The translations under genes were made by a program, and so were the position numbers. A stretch of 12,923 nt of DNA from Dehalococcoidales bacterium. Lineage in GTDB: Bacteria > Chloroflexota > Dehalococcoidia > Dehalococcoidales > Fen-1064. Shown piece after piece: positions 1 through 6,544 of this stretch. How positions within the stretch are numbered: position 1 is the first letter of the stretch; every line of letters begins with the position of its first letter. The stretch spans positions 1 through 12,923 of the forward strand of contig DAOUVG010000018.1 in assembly GCA_030667735.1 (NCBI GenBank). The letters are read 5' to 3'. The notes under the pieces were generated by a model. That model was not told where the DNA came from, made no database searches, and saw only the letters and a program-made list of their open reading frames with translations.

Positions 1-86
1 TAAGCTTGTGATAGAATCAAAACCAACGGAAAAACAATAAGATAATTAAAGTCTTTGAAAAACACTTTGAAAGTATCCGAGGAAAA

Positions 87-674
87 ATGACCAATATTCA
101 AAGGGATTTATTCGGTGACGAAGTCAAGCCAGAATATGATAATCTGAGAATTGAATTGGAGTTAATTGATGGTGATACTTTTGAGTCTAGGCTAATAAGA
201 TTCAAATACCTAGATAATCTACGAAGCCCGTACACATGTGAGTATGGCTGTTCGGATGTAGGGATGGTTGGCTACATGGAAGCTAACCTCTTGTATGAAG
301 AGGCAGGATTGGCATTTGTTAACGGTGCATTTATTGCAACAATTCTTCTTTGCCAAGCCTTTATTGAGCACTGGTTAACAGAATATATATCTGAAAAAAA
401 GGAATTAGCGAAAATTCCGAATAGCTTAGAAAGAATGCTAGAGTTGTGCCGTGAAGAAGGGTTAATGCATAACTACCTTGTGGAACAAATTAACAATGTG
501 AGGCTTTTAAGAAATCCTTTTACGCATCCAAAGCCTTATGAATACCCTTATTCTATTTCTCAGAGGTTAGCTAAAATGAAAAAGGATACGAAGAGGAGAC
601 CGATTGCGGAAGATTTATTAGAACAAGATGCAAAGAATGCTATAGATATCATGCATGCTATTCTTGAAATTTAA
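87..674 (+). CDS. Hypothetical protein with HEPN-like Rx4H motif
   Basis: A 195-residue protein that I do not recognise as a named family. The ATG is preceded by GAGGA about 4 bases upstream, which supports the start. The middle (about residues 68-105) is a predicted hydrophobic/amphipathic helix pair, and residues 142-147 read RNPFTH, an Rx4H pattern typical of HEPN nucleases and HEPN-like helical proteins (R142, H147). There is no signal peptide or transmembrane segment, and the C-terminus is another charged helix. No nucleotidyltransferase (MNT) antitoxin partner is visible, although only 86 bases lie upstream. The gene is much more AT-rich than the rest of the window and is on the opposite strand from all other genes, which suggests separate origin. 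HEPN membership is inferred from one motif plus helical content; an RNase or toxin role is only a possibility. Confidence 0.8.
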   Translation: MTNIQRDLFGDEVKPEYDNLRIELELIDGDTFESRLIRFKYLDNLRSPYTCEYGCSDVGMVGYMEANLLYEEAGLAFVNGAFIATILLCQAFIEHWLTEYISEKKELAKIPNSLERMLELCREEGLMHNYLVEQINNVRLLRNPFTHPKPYEYPYSISQRLAKMKKDTKRRPIAEDLLEQDAKNAIDIMHAILEI

Positions 675-727
675 AATCGAATTCAATTGGATATGACTCT
701 ATGTGTTTGTTTGCTGATAAGGTTGGA

Positions 728-757
728 GTGCGTAATCCGGTGAAATCAGCCACCCCT
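728..757. mobile_element. Possible remnant of an IS21-like element end
   Basis: The stretch contains TCCGGTGAAATCAGCCACCC-like sequence (one base differs: AATCCGGTGAAATCAGCCACC). From memory this resembles the repeated terminal sequences of IS21-family elements, of the form TTCCGGTGAAA..GGCCACC. No istA or istB coding sequence is adjacent and no second copy or target duplication is visible, so at most this is a solo end or remnant. Recognition is from memory of the family, not from a comparison. Confidence 0.25.
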
Positions 758-957
758 AAAATGTACTAGCCAGGAGCGCGTATTACAGGCTGAACGCCAT
801 CTCAAACGTATTATTTCTGTCTATTGTACAGTACCGTCCACTACAAATCTTGTTATCATTACCAGATATATTTTATACCTTAATTGTGGCCTCCGGCTTT
901 TATCTAACAGGGTGATGAAAAACCCTTTCGACCAATCCCCGTGCGGCCCAGATGTTG

Positions 958-1115
958 CGCCTCTCAGAAGAGGCGAGGCCCCTCAGAAGGGGCGGTGCCT
1001 TACCCTTCATGGACAGGAAGAACCTTCCTACCGAGGAAGGGGGAAAGATTTTATCTGGGGGACACCGGCAGAACCCGGTTTCGGATTCTGCTAACGTCAT
1101 TCTGTAAGAATGACG
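958..1115. repeat. Cluster of short perfect hairpins
   Basis: Four palindromes follow closely, plus one imperfect one. 958-975: CGCCTCT, loop CAGA, AGAGGCG. 978-993: GCCCCT, the same loop CAGA, AGGGGC. 1023-1040: CCTTCCT, loop ACCG, AGGAAGG. 1068-1091: a 10-bp stem with loop GTTT and one C/A mismatch, which becomes a G-U wobble if the minus strand is the RNA. 1095-1115: CGTCATTCT, loop GTA, AGAATGACG. A weak further stem (CCTGC/GCAGG) lies at 1126-1150, just after the PaaK-like stop. Two hairpins sharing the same tetraloop suggest duplication. It may be the 3' region of the operon mRNA or a dispersed palindromic repeat. Confidence 0.6.
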
Positions 1116-1151
1116 ACCAGACACCCCTGCCAGAGTGATTTGCCAGCAGGC

Positions 1152-2435
1152 TTAGTCCCACTTCCTCTGGTCCACTATCCGTGACTGGTCTTCGGGGATG
1201 CTGCCCGCTGCCACGAACTCGACCCTGTCTACCCTTACCCGGCAAACACTCTGAACGCGCTCATTCAGTTCCTTAACCAGTGTGTCCCGGTCAATATCCA
1301 AGCTCTTCAGTTCGACCCTGAGCGCCATATCATCGCGCTGTCCTTCACGGCTGACGATAACCTGGAACCGCGAGACCGCCTCGATGCCGAGAACCGCTTC
1401 CTCAACCTGTCGGGTGACGACAAACATCCCCCGCACCTTGACGGCATCACCGGTCCGCCCGACAATCCCCACCAGGCGATTGGAGGTCCGCCCGCACGGG
1501 CACGGCTCGGTGATGTACGAAGACATGTCACCGGTGCCGAAGCGGATAATGCCCCAGGCCCCGTTGTGCACCGGAGTAACCACGATTTCCCCAATCTCAC
1601 CGGGGCCAAGCTGCTTCCCTGTCTCGTGGTCGACTATCTCAATCACGTAGTCATCCATAAAGTGCATACCGGATTTCTCCGGGCATTCATAAGCAAGGGC
1701 ACCCCCCGGCTCGGTGACCGCGTAGGCCTGGCAGGTATTGAGGGTGTAGTCCTCTTCTAGGGTTTTCCTCACCGACGGTGACAGGGGTTCACCGGTGAAC
1801 CAGGCACGCTCCAGTACGAAGTCCCGCCGGAAGTCATGCCCCATCTCCTCCGCCCTGCGGATGACGGTCATCAGGAAAGAAGGTGTACCGACAAACCCGG
1901 TAACCTTGAGGTCGAGCATCGTCTGGACCTGGATATCGGTATTGCCGGTGCCGGTGACGACCACGGTGGCCCCACAATCCCTCAAAGCCTCATGGAACAA
2001 AACACCGGCGGGGGACAGGTGATAGGTGAAGGTATTGATGACAATATCACCTTTCCTGAAGCCGGCGGCGTAGAAGGACCTGGCAAACCACTCGATGGAA
2101 TCGCTGTGAAGCGGTTCGTAGATTGGACCGGGAGAGATGAATATCCGCTCTACATCTTCCGGCGGTATCGCCAGGAAACCACCGTACGGAGGCCTGGTCT
2201 TCTGTAGCTCAATCAGGTCTGTCTTCCTGGTGATAGGCAACTTCTCCAGGTCCTCTATCGTCTGGATGTCTGCAGGGCGTACTCCGGCGCGGTCCAGCAT
2301 CTCCCTGGCAGAAGGAGCATTGTGGTAGGCATGGTCGACTGCCTCACGCAGCCTCTCGTTGAGATATGCCCGCCTTTCCTCAGCGGTCATAGTCTCCAGT
2401 ACATCGTAATACTGCCCACCAGACTTTAGAGCCAT
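1152..2435 (-). CDS. PaaK-like phenylacetate-CoA ligase family protein
   Basis: A 427-residue member of the phenylacetate-CoA ligase (adenylate-forming) family, close to the usual length of about 430. Such enzymes activate aryl- or short acids with ATP and CoA in the cytoplasm. Visible family marks: N-terminal helix region with LPITRKTDL (66-74); substrate/adenylate region FTGEPLS (213-219) and YAVTEPGG (238-245); GTGDM (300-304); and PCPCGRTSNRLVGIVGRTGD (311-330), the Cys/Gly-Arg segment before the C-terminal domain. Odd features: the expected Ser/Thr/Gly-rich ATP loop (SSGTTGKP) reads ISPGPIYEP (100-108), and the tail IPEDQSRIVDQR (413-424) has no obvious lysine where the catalytic lysine normally lies. 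It starts at an ATG with AGAGG 8 bases upstream and overlaps the end of livF by 10 bp, so it is the last gene of the transporter operon. Substrate unknown; activity uncertain. Confidence 0.9.
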   Translation of the reverse strand: MALKSGGQYYDVLETMTAEERRAYLNERLREAVDHAYHNAPSAREMLDRAGVRPADIQTIEDLEKLPITRKTDLIELQKTRPPYGGFLAIPPEDVERIFISPGPIYEPLHSDSIEWFARSFYAAGFRKGDIVINTFTYHLSPAGVLFHEALRDCGATVVVTGTGNTDIQVQTMLDLKVTGFVGTPSFLMTVIRRAEEMGHDFRRDFVLERAWFTGEPLSPSVRKTLEEDYTLNTCQAYAVTEPGGALAYECPEKSGMHFMDDYVIEIVDHETGKQLGPGEIGEIVVTPVHNGAWGIIRFGTGDMSSYITEPCPCGRTSNRLVGIVGRTGDAVKVRGMFVVTRQVEEAVLGIEAVSRFQVIVSREGQRDDMALRVELKSLDIDRDTLVKELNERVQSVCRVRVDRVEFVAAGSIPEDQSRIVDQRKWD

Positions 2436-3217
2436 CGTTTTCGCCTCTTGTAGTGCTTCACTTCCCGGTAGCTTTTCCTGGTACCCACCGTGGAGAGCCC
2501 CATGTAGAACTCCTTGATATCCTCGTTGTTCCTGAGGAAGTCGGCGGTGCCGTCCAGGACAATCCGGCCGTTCTCCATGACATAGCCGGTGTGAGCGATG
2601 CTCAGGGCAATTCTGACGTTCTGCTCGACGAGGAGCACCGACGTCCCGGACTCGGTATTGAACCGCTCGATGATGTTGTATATCTCCTCGACCAGGAGGG
2701 GTGCCAGCCCCAGCGACGGCTCATCGAGCATCATTAGTTTGGGGGCAGCCATCATGGCTCGACCGATGACAAGCATCTGCTGCTCACCCCCGGAAAGGTA
2801 GCCGGCGACACCGTGCCTCAGGTCCTTCAACCTCGGAAAGTAATCGTAGACCATCGCCAGGTCATTCTTCACGGCATTCCGGTCGGTACGATGATAGGCC
2901 CCGACGAGCAGGTTTTCCTCGGCGGTAAGATGCCCGAAGACCCGGCGGCCTTCAAGTGCCTGGATAATTCCGAGTTTACCTATCTCTTCGGCACTCTTCC
3001 TGTCGATTTTCTCGCCATTCCACTGGATACTGCCGTCGGTTACCTCGCCCTCTTCAATGTGAAGAAGGCCGGAGATTGCCTTGAGCGTGGTACTCTTACC
3101 GGCACCGTTCGCCCCGAGCAGGGCAACAATCGCCCCCTCCTCCACGGTCAGTGAGACACCGTGCAGTACCTTGATGACATTGAGGTAAGAGACCTCAATG
3201 TTGTTCAGCACCAGCAT
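2426..3217 (-). CDS. livF: Branched-chain amino-acid type ABC transporter ATPase LivF
   Basis: A 263-residue cytoplasmic ATPase of the HAAT (Liv) family. It shows Walker A GANGAGKST (35-43), Q-loop IIQALEG (84-90), signature LSGGEQQ (141-147), Walker B LMMLDEP (161-167) and H-region LLVEQN (195-200, which lacks the usual His as in other LivF proteins). EGRRVFGHLTAEENL (89-103) is characteristic of LivF rather than LivG. A basic tail ending HYKRRKRWL extends about 20 residues beyond the E. coli protein, as I recall for LivF in CoA-ligase-linked clusters. The ATG has GGA about 7 bases upstream. It follows livK by 82 bp and overlaps the PaaK-like gene. It would energise LivH/LivM import; the usual partner LivG is not in this window, so LivF may act with an ATPase encoded elsewhere. 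Confidence 0.93.
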   Translation of the reverse strand: MLVLNNIEVSYLNVIKVLHGVSLTVEEGAIVALLGANGAGKSTTLKAISGLLHIEEGEVTDGSIQWNGEKIDRKSAEEIGKLGIIQALEGRRVFGHLTAEENLLVGAYHRTDRNAVKNDLAMVYDYFPRLKDLRHGVAGYLSGGEQQMLVIGRAMMAAPKLMMLDEPSLGLAPLLVEEIYNIIERFNTESGTSVLLVEQNVRIALSIAHTGYVMENGRIVLDGTADFLRNNEDIKEFYMGLSTVGTRKSYREVKHYKRRKRWL

Positions 3218-3235
3218 ATTATTTCCATTTCGGAC

Positions 3236-3262
3236 GGGAACCCCGTTCTCTTGAAGGGTCCC
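3236..3262 (-). promoter_or_regulatory. Stem-loop between livK and livF
   Basis: In the 82-bp gap after livK, GGGA-CCC pairs with GGG-TCCC (3236-3243 with 3256-3262), giving 7 bp with one bulged base and a 12-base loop. No T-run follows on the minus strand, so it is not a canonical terminator. A hairpin 3' of a binding-protein gene often stabilises that part of the mRNA and raises binding-protein yield relative to the ATPase; that role here is inference. Confidence 0.35.
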
Positions 3263-3299
3263 CGCCCTACTCCAGCGTTAGCTATAAAGACCAACCGTA

Positions 3300-4529
3300 T
3301 TATTCGTAGTTGATGAACGGCGCCTCTACCCAGCCCGTGATGGGTTCCAGCACACCATCCTGAATCTGGAACACGCGGACGGACTTGGACAACCGGTTGT
3401 CACCCGGAACGTAGGTCACCGGACCGTGCAGGCCGCCGACATCGAAGTTCTTCAGCTTCTTTAAGCCCTGCTCTTCGACCACCTGTGGCGTCAGGTTGTC
3501 GGCACCGGCATTCTCCACCGCCAGTCGCAGAATCTCGACGGCAATCAGACTCTGCGCCCAGGAGATAATGTAGTCCATGTTTCCGTAGTCACCGGGGTGG
3601 TACTCCTGGCAGTACTCGGTCATTTTAGCCATCGCGGGTACGTCGTCCTCCCAGCCGACGGTCGGATAGACGCCGTAGACGCCATCAACAATGTCGGCAC
3701 CAGCGAGGTCGACCAGCGCCTTGGTGAAGCCGGCATGACCGCAGCCAATGGTAATGCCGGGGTACATACCCAACTCGACGGCACTTTTTATAACAATGGC
3801 TGTAGGTGCCGGTGTGCTGGAAATGTACAGGACATCGATTTCTTCCTTCAATAGCGTTGTCAAAGACGCGATCTCTGACGTAGTGGTGGCGGAGTGCTCC
3901 TTAATAGCGACCAACTCAATGCCAAGCTCCTCAGCGCCTGCCTCCGCGGCCATCTTTGCCCCGGCACCGGTGGAGTTGTCCAGCAGGTGCAGTGCCATCT
4001 TCGGCTTACCGGAACCTTTCCAGATGTTGTCCATGTAGTACTTGGCGAAAGCCGCCCAGTCGTCACCGTAGTCCGGCGTCTGCCCGTAGATATGCTGAGG
4101 TGGCTGTGTCAGATTAGGTGAACTGAAGGCAGCGAAACCGGACAGCTCATTCTCATTGGCAATCCCCATCATGGCCGTCATCTGTCCGGATGACGCCGCC
4201 GTGAACAAGAGGCAGTCTTCATTAACAAACCGCTTGATAATGGTTACTGACTTTGATGCATCGTAGCCGTTGTCCAGCCACAGTACCTCAATCTTGTGTC
4301 CATCGATACCACCGAGTTCCTCGTTGACGTACTTGATACAGTCAAGGTTGGCATGGCCCATAGGGGCACCCTTCTCGGCAGCGACCCCGGTAGAAGGTGT
4401 ACTCATCCCAATCTTGAGCGGTGCTTTGGCCTCAGGCTCCTCCGTTGTCGATGTGCAGGCACCCAGCAATGTTGCTACCAGCACCAGGCACATCAGCCCG
4501 GACAGAACCCTTATTGTCTTCTTTCGCAT
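3300..4529 (-). CDS. livK: Liv-type ABC transporter substrate-binding lipoprotein
   Basis: A 409-residue extracytoplasmic substrate-binding protein of the periplasmic-binding-protein type I / Leu-Ile-Val-binding family. The N-terminus has a basic stretch (MRKKTIR), a hydrophobic core and a lipobox LGAC with the lipidated cysteine at residue 25, followed by a Ser/Thr/Glu linker; it is therefore a membrane-anchored lipoprotein. The mature part starts PLKIGMSTPSTGVAAEKGAP, the usual first beta strand and ligand loop, and continues with GGIDGHKIEVLWLDNGYDASKSV, typical of the family. The ATG has AAGGAG 7 bases upstream. It lies between livM and livF in the operon. The ligand cannot be read from the sequence: branched-chain or aromatic amino acids, or aromatic/fatty acids given the two CoA ligases in the same operon. 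The gene symbol reflects family position only. Confidence 0.92.
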   Translation of the reverse strand: MRKKTIRVLSGLMCLVLVATLLGACTSTTEEPEAKAPLKIGMSTPSTGVAAEKGAPMGHANLDCIKYVNEELGGIDGHKIEVLWLDNGYDASKSVTIIKRFVNEDCLLFTAASSGQMTAMMGIANENELSGFAAFSSPNLTQPPQHIYGQTPDYGDDWAAFAKYYMDNIWKGSGKPKMALHLLDNSTGAGAKMAAEAGAEELGIELVAIKEHSATTTSEIASLTTLLKEEIDVLYISSTPAPTAIVIKSAVELGMYPGITIGCGHAGFTKALVDLAGADIVDGVYGVYPTVGWEDDVPAMAKMTEYCQEYHPGDYGNMDYIISWAQSLIAVEILRLAVENAGADNLTPQVVEEQGLKKLKNFDVGGLHGPVTYVPGDNRLSKSVRVFQIQDGVLEPITGWVEAPFINYE

Positions 4530-4540
4530 TTGTTCTCTCC

Positions 4541-4594
4541 TTATAGTCTATTCTCAAGCCTTTTATCAGGCATTACATCCCTCCGTACCTCCTT
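4541..4594 (-). promoter_or_regulatory. SD-driven start-stop and 10-codon mini-ORF before livK
   Basis: In the 72-bp livM-livK gap, reading the minus strand, a full Shine-Dalgarno AAGGAGGT (4594-4587) is followed after 8 bases by ATG-TAA (4578-4573), a minimal start-stop. The TAA overlaps a second ATG (4573-4571), itself 5 bases after GGAGGG, which opens a 10-codon frame (MPDKRLENRL) ending at TAA 4543-4541. That stop overlaps the AAGGAG that serves livK. The arrangement could couple or meter ribosome entry at livK. Whether it is translated is unknown; the geometry is directly visible. Confidence 0.4.
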
Positions 4595-4601
4595 AATATT
4601 G

Positions 4602-5654
4602 CTAGTATGAGAATGGCCATAATCGATATGCGGCCTTGAATAGCTGCCACCGGTGCGCCAGTCCTCGTGGTTCCAGTATCAGAAAGAGGATGATTATCAG
4701 GCCAAACACCATCGGAGCGAGACCGCTGGCAAATCCTGCTGGTAGCGCGATAGCGCTGCTCTCCAGAGTCGGGACCAGATAGTGTGTCAGCGAGTGCTTG
4801 ATAAGACCGATGAAAATCGCGCCGAATATCGGACCGGTGGTAGTACCCAGACCGCCGATAATAATCATGCCGATGTACAGGATTGAATCTGTCAGCGGGA
4901 AGAACTCGTCACTGATGAAGCGTGCCCAGTGGGCGAATAGTGAACCGGCAATCCCGGCGAAGAAGCAGCCGATGAAGAAGGCAATCAGCTTGTAGCGGAA
5001 AAGGCTTATTCCCATCACTTCGGCAGCCAGGTCATTATCACGGATAGCAACAAAGGCCCGGCCCACCCTGGTCCGTGCCAGGTTCTTGGCAAAGAAGATG
5101 CTCAGGACGGCAATACCGCCAATGAGGTAGAACTGGCTGCTGTCACTCTTCAGTACCAATCCTCCCAGCGCAGGGGCCGAAACACTCATACCCATATGGC
5201 CGCCGGTTACGTCCGTCCATTGTTTTATCACCCAGACGATGATGAATTGAGCGGCAATAGTGGCGATGGCGAGGTAGAAGCCCTTGACTCTGAGCGATGG
5301 CATTCCGAAAAACATGCCGACCAGGCCGGCAACTACCCCGGCCGATATAAGGCCGACCGGGAACGGAAGCCCGAAACGTTCAGTGAGAATCGCCGATGTA
5401 TATGCGCCCACAGCTATGAATCCGGCATGGCCGATTGACAGCTGCCCGCAGTACCCGGTCAGGATGTTCAGGCCGGTAGCGGCAATGATGGTAATACCGA
5501 TGAGATTAGCGACACTCAGCCAGTTACCCCACCACAGGGGGGCTGTACACAGGACAACCAGCAAGCCAATCAACAACGTCCAGTGCGTCTTCGTCCGGAA
5601 GATCGCCATATCCTGTGCATATGTGTAGTTACGCGTACCGGCTGGCAGGTCCAA
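4602..5654 (-). CDS. livM: Liv-type ABC transporter permease LivM
   Basis: A 350-residue inner-membrane permease with about eight to ten hydrophobic segments. Family marks are GLNILTGYCGQLSIGHAGFI (from about residue 62), the conserved first signature of LivM, and the cytoplasmic coupling loop FVAIRDNDLAAEVMGISLFR (about 201-220). The start is unusual: the first usable codon is TTG at 5654, two codons after the livH stop, with GAGG about 11 bases upstream. It gives the N-terminus MDLPAGTRNYTYAQDMAIFRT, which fits the LPxGT..xxYxQDMAI pattern I recall in homologues; the alternative ATG at 5609 has AGGA only one base away. It forms the membrane channel with LivH. The C-terminal end is a normal length. 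Confidence 0.92.
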   Translation of the reverse strand: MDLPAGTRNYTYAQDMAIFRTKTHWTLLIGLLVVLCTAPLWWGNWLSVANLIGITIIAATGLNILTGYCGQLSIGHAGFIAVGAYTSAILTERFGLPFPVGLISAGVVAGLVGMFFGMPSLRVKGFYLAIATIAAQFIIVWVIKQWTDVTGGHMGMSVSAPALGGLVLKSDSSQFYLIGGIAVLSIFFAKNLARTRVGRAFVAIRDNDLAAEVMGISLFRYKLIAFFIGCFFAGIAGSLFAHWARFISDEFFPLTDSILYIGMIIIGGLGTTTGPIFGAIFIGLIKHSLTHYLVPTLESSAIALPAGFASGLAPMVFGLIIILFLILEPRGLAHRWQLFKAAYRLWPFSY

Positions 5655-5659
5655 AGCTT

Positions 5660-6544
5660 CTATATCCTCTCTATGCGTTCCTCACCGAACAGACCGTAGG
5701 GCTTTACAAACATAACGATAATTATGATAATGAACGGGATAACATCCCTGACTCCGGGCCAGGTCAATGGTGTCAGGTAGCCTTCGCCAAGGTTTTCCGC
5801 CAGGCCGATAATCGGGCCGGCAATCATTGCCCCGAGAAACGAATCAAGCCCGCCAAGAATAACCACCGAGAAGGCCTTGAGACCGGTCCCTACCAAGCCA
5901 AAGGTTATACCCCCGATGCTGGACATGAGGACACCACCCACTGCCGCGAGAACACAGGCGAACATCCACGACCGGCTGAATATCCTGGTCACGGGAATGC
6001 CACAGGCCTGCACCGCCCGCTGGTCGTCGGCGGTTGCCCTCATGGCAATGCCCATCTTGTGATAGCGGAAGAACAGGGACAGCAGTCCGAACAGGGCCAG
6101 GGAGATAATGGCTGCCCAGAGATATTGCTGGGAGACCACCGCCGGACCAATGTGGAACGGCTCCACGGGGAACAGTCGTGGTAAGGCTGCCACACTGGCT
6201 GGCCAGACAAAGACCACCAGGCCTTCGATGAAGTACGCTAAACCAAGGGTAATGGTTATCAGAGAGAGTATCGGCTGAGCAATCAACGGACGGAGGATGA
6301 AGCGCTCAATTATCCAGCCGAGTAGTACAGCAAAGATAATCACTGCTATAAAGCCGACCCAGATAGGAAGACCGGCCTGGACCAGCATCCCGTAGGTGAA
6401 CCATGAGAAGAGCAGCACCAGTTGCCCCAGTGCCAGGTTGGCTACGCCGCTTGATTTCCAGACGAGGACAAAGCCGAGGGCAATCAGAGCATAGACCATG
6501 CCCACGGTCAAACCGGTGATAGTAAACTGGAGCAACTCAGCCAT
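5660..6544 (-). CDS. livH: Liv-type ABC transporter permease LivH
   Basis: A 294-residue inner-membrane permease of the branched-chain amino-acid transporter family, close to the typical 290-300. The N-terminal segment GLTVGMVYALIALGFVLVWK followed by SSGVANLALGQ (about 11-41) is the family signature, about seven or eight hydrophobic helices follow, and the coupling loop AMRATADDQRAVQACGIPVTR (about 170-190) is present. The ATG overlaps the 3' end of the acyl-CoA ligase gene by 8 bp (ATGGCTGA), so the two are translationally coupled. LivM follows after a few bases. It pairs with LivM to form the translocation path. Confidence 0.93.
   Translation of the reverse strand: MAELLQFTITGLTVGMVYALIALGFVLVWKSSGVANLALGQLVLLFSWFTYGMLVQAGLPIWVGFIAVIIFAVLLGWIIERFILRPLIAQPILSLITITLGLAYFIEGLVVFVWPASVAALPRLFPVEPFHIGPAVVSQQYLWAAIISLALFGLLSLFFRYHKMGIAMRATADDQRAVQACGIPVTRIFSRSWMFACVLAAVGGVLMSSIGGITFGLVGTGLKAFSVVILGGLDSFLGAMIAGPIIGLAENLGEGYLTPLTWPGVRDVIPFIIIIIVMFVKPYGLFGEERIERI

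Larger units (their letters stand above)
675..1151. other. 477-bp non-coding spacer at operon end
   Basis: This spacer lies between the convergent 3' ends of the AT-rich plus-strand gene and the PaaK-like gene. No convincing gene is present: short open frames at 900-1140 run through palindromes and have no Shine-Dalgarno sequence. The left half is AT-rich and holds the IS21-like sequence at 728-757. The segment around 908-930 (AACAGGGTGATGAAAAACCC) resembles the ends of some DDE transposons. The right half is a series of hairpins (958-1115). I see no canonical GC-stem plus T-run terminator for either flanking gene. Confidence 0.6.

Noticed and set aside
41..46. GATAAT as -10 of a promoter for the plus-strand gene
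   Set aside because: No acceptable -35 at 16-18 bp; the short AT-rich upstream region makes chance matches likely.
958..1115. CRISPR array as an explanation for the repeated hairpins
   Set aside because: The hairpins differ in stem sequence and spacing, with no uniform repeat or spacer length and no cas gene.
900..1245. Overlapping short open frames on both strands in the spacer and over the end of the PaaK-like gene
   Set aside because: They run through perfect palindromes, have no Shine-Dalgarno sequence and no recognisable domains; treated as chance.
4602..5609. ATG at 5609 as start of livM
   Set aside because: Its AGGA is one base from the codon, and the longer TTG start preserves an N-terminal motif typical of the family and sits right after livH.
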